DNA of 43,889 nucleotides from Actinokineospora enzanensis DSM 44649 (GTDB taxonomy: Bacteria > Actinomycetota > Actinomycetes > Mycobacteriales > Pseudonocardiaceae), in assembly GCF_000374445.1 (NCBI RefSeq), contig NZ_KB894447.1:1-43889 (forward strand). Reading direction: 5' to 3'. The position numbers and the translations under genes are program-made. The notes beneath the pieces were generated by a model, which worked only from the letters and a program-made list of their open reading frames with translations, was not told where the DNA came from and made no database searches. Shown here one piece after another: positions 32,523 to 40,296 of the stretch. Positions within the stretch are counted from its first letter, which is position 1. Every line of letters begins with the position of its first letter.

Positions 32523-33553
32523 GCACCGGCCCCGCCCTGCTGATCTCGCTCGTCCTGCTGGTCGCCAACGCCTTCTTCGTCGCCGCCGAGTTCGCCCTGG
32601 TGGCCAGCAAACGCCACCGCCTCGAAGAGGCCGCCGCCGAGGGCAGCCGCGCCGCGAAGGCGGCCGTCGCGGGCACCCGCGAACTGTCCGTGATGCTCGC
32701 GGGCGCCCAACTCGGCATCACGCTGTGCACCCTGGGCTTGGGCGCCCTGGCCAAACCCGCCGTCGCCGCCCTCGTCGAGCCGCTGTTCACCACCCTGGGC
32801 CTCCCCGACACCTGGGCCTACCCCATCGCGTTCGTCCTGGCCGTGATCCTGGTCGTCTTCCTGCACATGGTCATCGGCGAGATGGCCCCCAAGTCCTGGG
32901 CCATCTCCCACCCGGAACGCTCCGCCCGAATGCTCGCATTGCCCTTCCGGGCATTCACCCGAGCCACCCGACCGGTCCTGAACCTGCTGAACGGCCTCGC
33001 CAACGCGACCCTGCGCCTGGTCAAGGTCGAACCCCAGGACACCGTCGCCCAGGCCCACGGCCCCGACGACCTCCGCGTCCTACTGCGGGAATCCCGCGAA
33101 CACGGCCTGCTCCCGGAACAACAACACCAGATCCTGACCGGCGTCCTCCAGGCCCGCCACACCACCGTCGCCCAGGTCATGGCCCCCCGCACCGCCATGA
33201 TCACCATCCCGGCCGACGCCACCCCGGCGGACATCGAGGCCGCCTCCCGCGCCACCGGCCGCTCCCGCCTGATCGTCACCCACGCCGACACCCCCCTCGG
33301 CATCGTCCACATCCGCGACGCCGTCCGCGCCACGATGATCCAGACCCCCACCACGGCCCGATCCCTGATGACCCCCGCCCTGACCCTCCCCGAAACCCTG
33401 CCCACCACCGACGCCGTGGCCCGCATGCGCACCGAACGATCCCAGCTGGCCCTGGTCACCGACCCCGACGGCACCATCACCGGCCTGGCCGCCCTGGAAG
33501 ACCTCCTGGAACAAATCCTCGGCGACTTCCACGACGAAACCGACCCCGCCTAG
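32519..33553 (+). CDS. DUF21/CBS membrane protein, short paralogue
   Basis: This 344-aa protein has a DUF21 domain at about 1-175 (LVANAFFVAAEFALVASKRHR, MVIGEMAPKSWAISHP) and a CBS pair at about 195-335 (VMAPRTAMITIPADATP, LMTPALTLPETLP, GLAALEDLLEQILGDF). It stops directly after the CBS pair and so lacks the CorC_HlyC domain of its partner. The ATG overlaps the preceding stop (ATGA). Such long/short tandem pairs are common in actinobacteria and probably form a hetero-oligomer. The coding strand is extremely C-rich at third positions. Confidence 0.9.
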   Translation: MSTGPALLISLVLLVANAFFVAAEFALVASKRHRLEEAAAEGSRAAKAAVAGTRELSVMLAGAQLGITLCTLGLGALAKPAVAALVEPLFTTLGLPDTWAYPIAFVLAVILVVFLHMVIGEMAPKSWAISHPERSARMLALPFRAFTRATRPVLNLLNGLANATLRLVKVEPQDTVAQAHGPDDLRVLLRESREHGLLPEQQHQILTGVLQARHTTVAQVMAPRTAMITIPADATPADIEAASRATGRSRLIVTHADTPLGIVHIRDAVRATMIQTPTTARSLMTPALTLPETLPTTDAVARMRTERSQLALVTDPDGTITGLAALEDLLEQILGDFHDETDPA

Positions 33554-33566
33554 GCCACTCCCGAAG

Positions 33567-33853
33567 TTGTCCACACCCAGGATCACCCCCACCCCACCCG
33601 CCTGTTTCCCCAGGTAGAATGGATTTCGGGGGATCCCGGCGAGTTGTCCACAACTCGCCCGATCCATCCCCGACTCCTCACCCGGACTTGCGGCCGATCG
33701 GCCCACCTCTCACCCGATCAAACCCCGGCAACCCCGACCACGAACCTGCCCGAAAGCCACCCCGGGTTGTCCACACCCAAGATCAACCCCCGGCAACCCG
33801 CCTATTCCCCCAGGTAGAATAGACATCGGGGGTCCCAAGCGAAGTTGTCCACA
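33567..33853. other. Cluster of four exact actinobacterial-type DnaA boxes
   Basis: TTGTCCACA, the preferred DnaA box of GC-rich actinobacteria, occurs exactly at 33567-33575, 33644-33652, 33767-33775 and 33845-33853, all in the same orientation. Spacing is 77, 123 and 78 bp. DnaA-box clusters away from oriC are known to titrate DnaA (datA in E. coli; similar clusters in Streptomyces). DnaA binding here is predicted only from sequence; another protein or chance duplication of one site is possible. Confidence 0.62.
33638..33659. promoter_or_regulatory. Palindrome centred on the second DnaA box
   Basis: GGCGAGTTGT and its exact complement flank a central CC, so the second TTGTCCACA box of repeat copy 1 is embedded in a 22-bp near-perfect palindrome. 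The matching box in copy 2 lacks the symmetry. It may be a hairpin terminator for the DUF21 operon, 85 bp upstream, or a protein site. Confidence 0.45.
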
Positions 33854-33902
33854 CCCGCCCGAACCATCCCCAGCCCCACCCCACCACTTGACCCCCACCC
33901 GA

Positions 33903-36008
33903 TCACTCACCCTCCTCGACCATCACCTCCCAATAAACAACACTCCGCCGAGACCTCACCGTGTCCGGATGATCCACCCCGAGCACCCGCTCCCGATCCG
34001 CCAACACCGCCCGAAACCCGGCCAACGCCCCCACCGCGTCCCCACCCTCGCCAAGCCAATGCGCCAGATTGCTCCGAGTGACCAACGTGCTCGGATGATC
34101 CACCCCCAACACCCGCGACCGATCCACCAACAGCACCGAGAGATCGGCCACCGCCCCCGCGACATCCCCCGACCGCCCCCGCCAACTGGCCACATTGCTC
34201 CGAGCCGTCAACGTGCCCGGATGGTCCGGCCCCAGCACCCGCTCCCGATCCGCCAGCAGGGCCCGAAAGTCCGCGAGCGCCCCCATGACATCCCCGGACC
34301 GCCCCCGCCAGCTCGCGATGTTGTTCCGACTCACCAACGTGTCCGGGTGATCCGGCCCGAGCACCCGCTCCCGATCCGCCAGGATCCGCTGCAGCTCGGC
34401 GAGCCCACCGCCGATATCCCCGAGCAACCGCCGCCACCGGACGATGCTGTTCCGGGTGATCAACGTGTCCGGGTGGTCCGCCCCCAGCACCCGCGACCGA
34501 TCGACCAGCACCGACTGCGCCTCGTCCAGAGCCCCCGCGAAGTCCCCGGCTCGCCCACGCCAATGCGCGGCATTGTGCCGAATAGCCAGCGTATCCGGAT
34601 GATCCACCCCGAGAATGCGAACACTCCGCTCGGACAACCGAGCCAGATAATCCCGAGCCACCCCGACCTGCCCCACCGACCCCCAGCTGTGCCCCACCGT
34701 GAACAGCATCGCGTGCCCATCCGCCCCCCACAACGGATCCGGCGCCAACCCCTCGGCCACCCCGATCACCGCCATCGCGTTGGCGCGCAACACCTCGGTG
34801 AACACCGACGTGCTCTCCACCCGAGGCCACACCGCCGACAACGCGTCCGCCGCGACCCGGACCTGAACCGCCAACCGATCCACCGACACCAGCTCCCGGG
34901 TAGCACGCTGCACCAACGCATGCACCCGGATCCCCGTCGCCTCGAACCCGGGCCGACCGTCCAGCCCGATCAGATTCATCCGAGCCAGACACCGAGCCGC
35001 GTCCAGCACATCCCGCTCGCCCACCAGTGCATCCCGCCCGGTCGACAGGTACTGCACCAGCGGCCAAGCTCCTAACAATCGCATCGGAATACCGTGAGAA
35101 TCCAGCACGGACAACACATGCATCAACGGCCCGGCCAATCCCGCGGGCTCCTGCTCGTCCGCCCGCCCGACCGACATCGACCACGTCACCGCGACCACCC
35201 GGTCCAGCCCCACCGGCAGCCGCTCCCCGTCCGGGAACAACTCGGACAACCGACCGTCCCGCTCCCGGAACCGCTCAAGGTACTCGGAGCACGACATCTC
35301 CTGCTCCGACAGATATGCACCGGCCTGTCCGACCGCCAACGGCAACCGCTCCAACTCGCCGATCAGCTCATCCACGCCGTCCAACAGCCGCGGCTGATCG
35401 ACCAGCCAACGCCCCAGACACTCCCGCGCCTGCTCCTCGGTGAACAACCCGACCTGCACGACGCTGCGCCCCTGCCCCCGCCACACCGAACTGCGCTCCC
35501 GCGTCGTCACCACCACCCGCCCGGTCGCGGTCCCCGCGGGCACCAACCCCCGCACATCGGCGGGCGACCCGACATCGTCCAACACCACCAGCCACGACTC
35601 GGACGTCGAGTCCAACCACCCCAACACCCAGTCGACCGCCTCCTCGGGCTCCCGCTCGACCCCGCCGATCCGCGCCGCCAACGCCATGTACGCGGACACC
35701 ACCTGCTCCCGCGACCCCGCGTTGACCCACGCGAGCACCCCCACCCCGGCCTCCCGCGCCCCCTGCGCCACCCCGGCCGCGACCTGCGTCTTCCCCGCCC
35801 CGCCCATCCCCACCAACACGACGCACCCGGCGTCCAGCCCGCTCAGCGCCCGCTCCTGGTACGCCTCCGCCCGCAACGGCACCTGCCCGAACCGACAGGG
35901 CAACCCACTCCCGGCCGACTCGCCATGGATGTGGATGCCCCCGTGCACCACTCCGGCCTGAACGGCCTTCCCGACCCCACCCACGATCCGGTCAGCGTCC
36001 ACCCCCAC
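33903..36008 (-). CDS. STAND/NB-ARC ATPase with TPR repeats
   Basis: This 701-aa NLR-like protein begins with a short VVHGGIHIHGE segment typical of actinobacterial STAND proteins. The NB-ARC NTPase follows: Walker A GMGGAGKTQ (residues 67-75), Walker B VVLDD (141-145), sensor TTRERS, and RVHALVQ in the place of the MHD motif. The C-terminal third consists of kinesin-light-chain-type TPRs of 42 residues with consensus DRERVLGxDHPDTL. No N-terminal effector domain is present. STAND proteins are signal-driven switches, some of them antiviral; the role here is unknown. A GTG at 36008 is the start. A small CxxC protein gene lies 15 bp upstream. Confidence 0.87.
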   Translation of the reverse strand: MGVDADRIVGGVGKAVQAGVVHGGIHIHGESAGSGLPCRFGQVPLRAEAYQERALSGLDAGCVVLVGMGGAGKTQVAAGVAQGAREAGVGVLAWVNAGSREQVVSAYMALAARIGGVEREPEEAVDWVLGWLDSTSESWLVVLDDVGSPADVRGLVPAGTATGRVVVTTRERSSVWRGQGRSVVQVGLFTEEQARECLGRWLVDQPRLLDGVDELIGELERLPLAVGQAGAYLSEQEMSCSEYLERFRERDGRLSELFPDGERLPVGLDRVVAVTWSMSVGRADEQEPAGLAGPLMHVLSVLDSHGIPMRLLGAWPLVQYLSTGRDALVGERDVLDAARCLARMNLIGLDGRPGFEATGIRVHALVQRATRELVSVDRLAVQVRVAADALSAVWPRVESTSVFTEVLRANAMAVIGVAEGLAPDPLWGADGHAMLFTVGHSWGSVGQVGVARDYLARLSERSVRILGVDHPDTLAIRHNAAHWRGRAGDFAGALDEAQSVLVDRSRVLGADHPDTLITRNSIVRWRRLLGDIGGGLAELQRILADRERVLGPDHPDTLVSRNNIASWRGRSGDVMGALADFRALLADRERVLGPDHPGTLTARSNVASWRGRSGDVAGAVADLSVLLVDRSRVLGVDHPSTLVTRSNLAHWLGEGGDAVGALAGFRAVLADRERVLGVDHPDTVRSRRSVVYWEVMVEEGE
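33961..34716 (-). repeat. Six exact-length 126-bp coding repeats (TPR array)
   Basis: Units begin at 33961, 34087, 34213, 34339, 34465 and 34591, each precisely 126 bp (42 codons). They share the plus-strand landmark GTGTCCGGATGATCCACCCC with few changes and encode the DHPDTL TPRs. The middle four are most alike. The last unit (34591-34716) has diverged in its second half. Such regularity suggests recent duplication or gene conversion. Confidence 0.9.
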
Positions 36009-36023
36009 ATGATCGCCGAACGC

Positions 36024-36218
36024 TCACACCGGCGGCACGATCCCCGGGAAATGCCCGTCGGTGGCGCAGTGCCCACAGGCCCGCCCGTTGTCCACCGTCC
36101 GCGGCTCGCCCCCGATGATGGCCTGCTTCGGGTCGGCGATCATGCCGCCACCCCCGCACAACGGGCACACGGTGTGCACCTCGGGCGGCACGTCCTGCTC
36201 CGGGTCCGGCTCGTTCAC
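36024..36218 (-). CDS. Small CxxC zinc-ribbon-like protein
   Basis: This 64-aa protein has two Cys pairs, CPLCGGGG and CGHCATDG, 25 residues apart, with an acidic N-terminus and a Pro-Val end. This resembles a zinc ribbon or a DnaJ-type zinc knuckle, but I do not recognise the family. It starts with GTG at 36218, with a weak AGATGAGA upstream, and stops 15 bp before the STAND gene on the same strand. The tight spacing suggests a joint transcript and a related role, perhaps as a regulatory partner. Confidence 0.7.
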   Translation of the reverse strand: MNEPDPEQDVPPEVHTVCPLCGGGGMIADPKQAIIGGEPRTVDNGRACGHCATDGHFPGIVPPV

Positions 36219-36303
36219 GGTTTCTCATCTTCTCCCGACACTGGGCTCAGGTTCCCCACATCGTCGCCTCCTACCCTGACCGGGACGAACGGAGGTGACC
36301 ACA

Positions 36304-36927
36304 ATGGCGACCCGCGGCCCCGCCCTGGCCCTGGCAGCCCTGTGCACCGGCGTCACCTGCCTGCTCATCCTGCACGTCATCCCGCCCACCAGCGACCTCA
36401 GCCCGGTCCGCCGCACCATCAGCGAATACGCGCTCGGCCCCAACAAATGGCTGTTCGACCTCGCCATCCTCCTGGTCGCCGCGGGCTCCGCGCTCGGCTT
36501 CGCCCTCATCCGCGACCGAACCCGACCACTGGTCCTCGTCCTCGGCGCGGTGTGGGTCGTGAGCCTGCTCGCCGTGGTCGCGTTCACCAAGAACAACTGG
36601 GCCATCGGCCCCAGCACCGGCGGCATGATCCACCGCTACGCCAGCGTCGCCGCCTTCCTCTCCTTACCCCTGGCCGTCCTCACCGCAGCAGGCCGCGCCC
36701 TCCCACCCTGGCGCTGGTCCGCCCGCGCCCTCGGCCTGCTCTCCCTCACCTGGTTCGCCGTCATCGTCGTCGGCGCCATCCGCATGCTCTCCGGCGGCGC
36801 TCCCTGGTGGACCACGATCCCCCTCGGCCTCGTCGAACGCGTGATCGCGGGCAGCGCCGTAGCCGCCTTCGCCACCCTTCTCATCGGCCTGACCCGGCCC
36901 CCGACCCGACCGCCCATCCCGGCCTGA
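36304..36927 (+). CDS. DUF998 family membrane protein
   Basis: This 207-aa membrane protein has about six hydrophobic helices (LALAALCTGVTCLLILHVI, LFDLAILLVAAGSALGFALI, PLVLVLGAVWVVSLLAVVAF and others). The segment PVRRTISEYALGPNKWLFDLA between the first two helices is characteristic of DUF998 (PF06197) proteins. Function unknown. The ATG at 36304 has GGAGG eight bases upstream; a GTG nine bases earlier overlaps that site and is rejected. It is divergent from the small CxxC gene. Confidence 0.85.
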   Translation: MATRGPALALAALCTGVTCLLILHVIPPTSDLSPVRRTISEYALGPNKWLFDLAILLVAAGSALGFALIRDRTRPLVLVLGAVWVVSLLAVVAFTKNNWAIGPSTGGMIHRYASVAAFLSLPLAVLTAAGRALPPWRWSARALGLLSLTWFAVIVVGAIRMLSGGAPWWTTIPLGLVERVIAGSAVAAFATLLIGLTRPPTRPPIPA

Positions 36928-37224
36928 CCGACCAGGACCGTCCCAGGCCGCGGTCACCCAGGGACACGCTGCCGCGAGTCCGCGCCCCCGGGACACGACT
37001 ACCGCGATGCGATCACCCGGGTCGGCGAAGACGAGCGACCGACGACCTCTGCCCAGTCCGCCTACTTGCCGACCCATCCCACATGGGCGCACCCCTGAAC
37101 CCCCCATCCCCACCAGCACACCCATTGATCACCCGGCCCAGGACGGGCGGACTGCCCCATCCCGCCTACCACCATCGGGTGCGACCGGTGTCACATCCCC
37201 CGTCCGTCTGGCGATACCGTCTTC
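36928..37224. other. Gene-free region, about 297 bp
   Basis: No reading frame with family features is visible. A hexamer TACCGT (37214-37219) lies 5 bp before the GTG at 37225, consistent with leaderless transcription of the next gene. GTCACA at 37191-37196 is a possible weak -35. Nothing else stands out. Confidence 0.4.
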
Positions 37225-38043
37225 GTGATCGAAGCCTGTACCGAGGAAGCGTGGCTGCCCGGCCCGGGTTCACCGCCCCCGACTCTCGGCGTCTACCCGT
37301 TCGGTCGACGGGCGGTACGACGCGAACCCCGCCTCCCCAGCACCGACCGCGCCGCCGCCTTCGTCCTCGGCGTCTACCCGAGCGCCCTGCACGTCCGCTG
37401 GCAGCCCCCCGGCGCCCGCCCCGTGGCCGCGCTGGCCGTGGCCGACGAGCCCACCGCCTTCTGGACCGGCGACGACCGGTCCGCCCACGTCGAGGCCTGG
37501 CGCCGCGAGGTCGGCTGGCGCGACGCCTGGGGCACGGTCGAGGCCGCCGCCACTCCCGGTTCCGGCCGCCTGGTCGTCAGCGACGTCCTGGATCCCCTGC
37601 GCCTGGACCCCCGCGCCACCTACTTCACCGACTGCGTCCCCACCTACTTCGTCAAGGCGGGCGAACGCCAGGACCGCGCCATCTCCCAGTACGACCGGTT
37701 CGCCCCCACCGCCGGACTGCCCCTGTCCCACCTGCGCCGCCGCCCCGACCGCCGCGACCTCGTCCGCGTCGCCTTGCACGCCGAGGGCCGCGAGCTGCTC
37801 CGCCAGCTCCGCGAGTCCGACGCCCCCACCGTGATCACCCTCGGCAAGGAGGCCGCCGACGTCTTCGCGGGCCTCGTCGGCACCGACCGCGTCCCCTTCT
37901 GCCGCACCGGCGACTACGGCGCCGCCCGCCACATCCCGCTCGGCGGCCGCGAACTGCGCTGGATCCCCCTCGTCCACCCCAGCACCCGCCGCGACATCGG
38001 CTGGCGCAACTGTCACGCCCGCTGGGTCCTGGCGCACCGCTGA
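37225..38043 (+). CDS. Uracil-DNA-glycosylase-like fold protein (tentative)
   Basis: This 272-aa soluble protein is not clearly recognised. The pattern LGVYPSALHVRW near residue 48, TYFTDCVPTYFVKAGE near residue 130, VITLGKEAADVF and the late LVHPSTRRDIGW resembles motif A, the middle strand and the HPS motif B of uracil-DNA-glycosylase superfamily proteins. Catalytic residues differ from standard UDGs, so it may act on another base or be a diverged member. The GTG start is followed by IEACTEEAW and has no Shine-Dalgarno, suggesting leaderless mRNA. It converges on the XRE gene with a strong palindromic terminator between. Confidence 0.55.
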   Translation: MIEACTEEAWLPGPGSPPPTLGVYPFGRRAVRREPRLPSTDRAAAFVLGVYPSALHVRWQPPGARPVAALAVADEPTAFWTGDDRSAHVEAWRREVGWRDAWGTVEAAATPGSGRLVVSDVLDPLRLDPRATYFTDCVPTYFVKAGERQDRAISQYDRFAPTAGLPLSHLRRRPDRRDLVRVALHAEGRELLRQLRESDAPTVITLGKEAADVFAGLVGTDRVPFCRTGDYGAARHIPLGGRELRWIPLVHPSTRRDIGWRNCHARWVLAHR

Positions 38044-38046
38044 CAA

Positions 38047-38082
38047 AGCCGTGGTCGGAGCAATATTGCTCCGACCACGGCT
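38047..38082. terminator. Perfect 36-bp palindromic terminator
   Basis: AGCCGTGGTCGGAGCAAT is followed directly by its exact complement, giving an 18-bp inverted repeat with an AATATT centre. It starts 3 bp after the plus-strand stop and serves both the UDG-like gene and the convergent XRE gene. Confidence 0.88.
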
Positions 38083-38140
38083 CATGTCAATTCACCGCCG
38101 CCGAGCAGGAGCAAGGCCGAAGACCTCCGGTGGTCCGGAT

Positions 38141-38968
38141 TCAATCGATGGAGCCGATGAGCGCCAAAGACTCCGCTGGGGGAAGGGCCGCCGACAGCAG
38201 CAGTCGCGAGATGTGCCGGTACTCGGCGATCTGGCCGGGACTGTCGATGGCCGGGTAGCGGCCGTCGGTGTGCAGGGTCGTCGGCTCGTCCCGGAACGTG
38301 AGCAGCGTGAACGCGTGCGTCGACAGCCCGGGATGCAGGTGCGTGTCCGGCACGACCCGCAGATCCACCCGCGCGGCGAGTCGTTTCAAATGGTTCAACT
38401 GGTCTTGCCCGCCTGCCCGGGGGAGTACCCGCCGACGCAATACCGGCTCATCGACGATAATCGTCACCGGCAGTTTCCGACGATTGAACAACACCAGCTG
38501 ACGGCTCATCGTCAACGTCACCCGACGGTGCCGAGCGGATTCATCCATCTCCGGATGCGAGTTCGCCAACACCGCCGCCGCGTAATCCGCCGTCTGCACC
38601 ACCTCGGGCAGCAGCGTGGACGCGTACACCGTCACCGACGCGGCCCGGGACTCCAGGTCCACCGCGTCCCGCCACGCGTCCGGGACCTCAAGATGCCGGT
38701 TCCACCACCAGTGCGCGGCCGTCTCCGCCAACAGCCCACGCAGGATTGACTTGCGCTCCGTCGCCTTTGCTCCGACCACCCGCAGATACTCGGCCACATC
38801 ATCGGGCCGCAGATCGCGCCGACCCAACTCGATCCGAGTGAGCTTGCTCGGACACCAGTTCAATCGCTCCGCGACGGTCAGTGCGGACAATCCCGCGTCC
38901 AGTCGCAGCTTGCGCAATTGCGTCGTCGTGCGGCGGTAACGCGTGCTGGTGGCGGTCTTGGTGCTCAT
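38141..38968 (-). CDS. XRE-family regulator with DUF5753 domain (A)
   Basis: This 275-aa protein has an N-terminal lambda-repressor-type HTH at about residues 15-75 (QLRKLRLDAGLSALTVAERL, CPSKLTRIELGRRDLRP). The C-terminal DUF5753 domain (SRAASVTVYASTLLPEVVQT, RRRVLPRAGGQDQLNHL, LSTHAFTLLTF) is specific to actinobacteria. These regulators typically pair with DUF397 proteins and influence development or antibiotics in Streptomyces. The ATG at 38968 overlaps the stop of an upstream 89-aa gene by ATGA. A longer reading frame upstream is not homologous. Confidence 0.88.
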   Translation of the reverse strand: MSTKTATSTRYRRTTTQLRKLRLDAGLSALTVAERLNWCPSKLTRIELGRRDLRPDDVAEYLRVVGAKATERKSILRGLLAETAAHWWWNRHLEVPDAWRDAVDLESRAASVTVYASTLLPEVVQTADYAAAVLANSHPEMDESARHRRVTLTMSRQLVLFNRRKLPVTIIVDEPVLRRRVLPRAGGQDQLNHLKRLAARVDLRVVPDTHLHPGLSTHAFTLLTFRDEPTTLHTDGRYPAIDSPGQIAEYRHISRLLLSAALPPAESLALIGSID

Positions 38969-39234
38969 GACATCCGGTCCGTGTTCCGAGGATCGAGGGA
39001 CGCGCAGGTCAGCGCCGCGTCCCGTAACGCCGCCCGCAACCGGCCCACCCGTAACGGCGGCAGCACCCACGGCCCCTGGTCGGACGCGGTCACCACCACC
39101 CCGGCGTTCGTCACCGCCACGTCCAGCCGGGCGACCCGACCGTCCCCGGTGCGGCACCACACGGTCCAGGACTCCGGGTCGCGCTCGGGCCTGAACAGGT
39201 CGCACAGCGATAACGCCCGTCGTAAACGTGCCAC
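38965..39234 (-). CDS. Small protein upstream of XRE regulator A
   Basis: This 89-aa protein of unknown family has one compact domain: WTVWCRTGDGRVARLDVAV, VVVTASDQGPWVLPPLRVG and a C-terminal GRLRAALRDAALTCASLD. Strand-turn-strand then helix is the likely fold. The start is uncertain: GTG at 39234 was chosen as it follows GGGGTGGCGG. Its stop overlaps the regulator start (ATGA), so they are co-translated. It may be the functional partner of regulator A, which lacks an adjacent DUF397 gene. Confidence 0.6.
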   Translation of the reverse strand: MARLRRALSLCDLFRPERDPESWTVWCRTGDGRVARLDVAVTNAGVVVTASDQGPWVLPPLRVGRLRAALRDAALTCASLDPRNTDRMS

Positions 39235-39339
39235 CAGCCGCCACCCCGCCCTGTGAGACCCGCGCCGCCCGGCAACCCGGGCGATGAGCCCCGGGCGGCG
39301 CGAGCCGTCGGCTTCGCCGACGCCTGAACCGTACGGTGT

Positions 39340-39386
39340 GTACGTACGCCACGACGATACCTCGATCGAGTGAACTAGGTACGTAC
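39340..39386. promoter_or_regulatory. Paired GTACGTAC operators in the divergent XRE promoter
   Basis: The 8-bp palindrome GTACGTAC occurs at 39340-39347 and 39379-39386, 39 bp apart, between the divergent XRE operons (starts near 39234 and 39416). A related GTACGG lies at 39331 and the self-complementary TCGATCGA between them. They are candidate sites for one or both XRE proteins. Confidence 0.55.
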
Positions 39387-39415
39387 TTGGCGGATGTGCA
39401 GGCAGACTGTGCGCC

Positions 39416-40267
39416 ATGGAAGAGACAGATGATCTCAACCCCGGTTCCCTCGTCCGCCGCTGGCGCCTCGGCAAGCAACTCCGCGAACTGCGCGAGGCCG
39501 CGAACAAGTCCCAGGAAGACGCCGCGACCTACCTCGGTGTGAAGCGCCCTACGATCAGTCGCATCGAGAACGGCAGGCACGCGATCCTGCCACGGAACGT
39601 CCGATTCCTCTGCCAGCTCTACGACATCGGCGCGCCGCAGGTCGACATGCTGATCCGACAGGCCGAAGAGAGCAATGAGCGCGGCTGGTGGCTCAGCCAC
39701 TCCGACACCGTCCCCAACTGGTTCGAGAACTACGTTGGCTTCGAGGCGGATGCCGCGGAGATCCTGGTCTACGACTCCGAGTTGGTTCCTGGCTTGCTCC
39801 AGGTGCCGAGCTATGTCCGCGCTCTGCGAGCCGTGTACGCCGAAGGCGCTGACGAGGCCGAACTGGAGAAGTCGGTTGCCTTCCGGGCCGAGCGCTGGAA
39901 GCGGCTGGAGAACAGGCCGCCTCAGCTACACGTGGTTCTGAACGAAGCCGTTGTCCGCAGGCCGATCGGCGACTTCGCCGACCAGCTGAAGCACCTGATC
40001 GACATGTCCGAGCGGCCGTACTTGACGCTGCAGGTCATGCCGTTCACGGTGGGGCCGCACCCCTGCATGACCGGCCCGTTCTCGCTGTTGACCCTGCCCG
40101 AAGAGAAAGAGCCCAACTTCGTATACGTCGAGTTCCCGAACGGGGCGGCCTACCTGGAGCGTCCGGCCGACCTCGTCACCTACACGGCTGCCTTCAGGCA
40201 CGCAGCCACGATGGCACTGTCGCCTGACGACACTCGCAGCCTCCTGGTTAGCCTGGTCAATAGCTAG
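39416..40267 (+). CDS. XRE-family regulator with DUF5753 domain (B)
   Basis: This 283-aa protein has an N-terminal HTH at about 15-75 (LGKQLRELREAANKSQEDAA, VKRPTISRIENGRHAIL). The DUF5753 domain follows at about 100-275: SELVPGLLQVPSYVRALRAV, RLENRPPQLHVVLNEAVVRR, LTLQVMPFTVGPHPCMTGPF. It is closer to the common XRE/DUF397-linked type than regulator A. Two DUF397 genes follow at 30 and 64 bp. XRE/DUF397 pairs in Streptomyces have been reported to act like toxin-antitoxin modules. Base composition is lower in GC than its neighbours, which may reflect transfer. Confidence 0.92.
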   Translation: MEETDDLNPGSLVRRWRLGKQLRELREAANKSQEDAATYLGVKRPTISRIENGRHAILPRNVRFLCQLYDIGAPQVDMLIRQAEESNERGWWLSHSDTVPNWFENYVGFEADAAEILVYDSELVPGLLQVPSYVRALRAVYAEGADEAELEKSVAFRAERWKRLENRPPQLHVVLNEAVVRRPIGDFADQLKHLIDMSERPYLTLQVMPFTVGPHPCMTGPFSLLTLPEEKEPNFVYVEFPNGAAYLERPADLVTYTAAFRHAATMALSPDDTRSLLVSLVNS

Positions 40268-40296
40268 ACCCGGGCGAACAGAGGAAGGCTAGAACG

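Larger units (their letters stand above)
33561..33900. repeat. Tandem imperfect ~200-bp direct repeat in a convergent intergenic gap
   Basis: Two copies start near 33561 and 33761. Both contain TTGTCCACACCCA, then ACCCGCCT, then CCCCAGGTAGAAT followed by TCGGGGG, then a second TTGTCCACA, then CCATCCCC. Corresponding landmarks are displaced by 200-201 bp. Over the first 105 bp or so the copies are clearly alike; the distal parts have diverged. The region lies between two convergent genes, where a promoter would have nothing to drive, and no gene is supported. Confidence 0.8.

Noticed and set aside
33567..33853. Chromosomal origin (oriC)
   Set aside because: Only four boxes, no AT-rich unwinding element, no dnaA, dnaN or rpmH nearby.
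33961..34716. CRISPR or non-coding satellite array
   Set aside because: The repeats are 126 bp in frame, without unique spacers, and encode TPR units.
38969..39700. N-terminal extension of XRE regulator A in the same frame
   Set aside because: No homology before MSTKTATST; the region holds the 89-aa gene and the divergent promoter.
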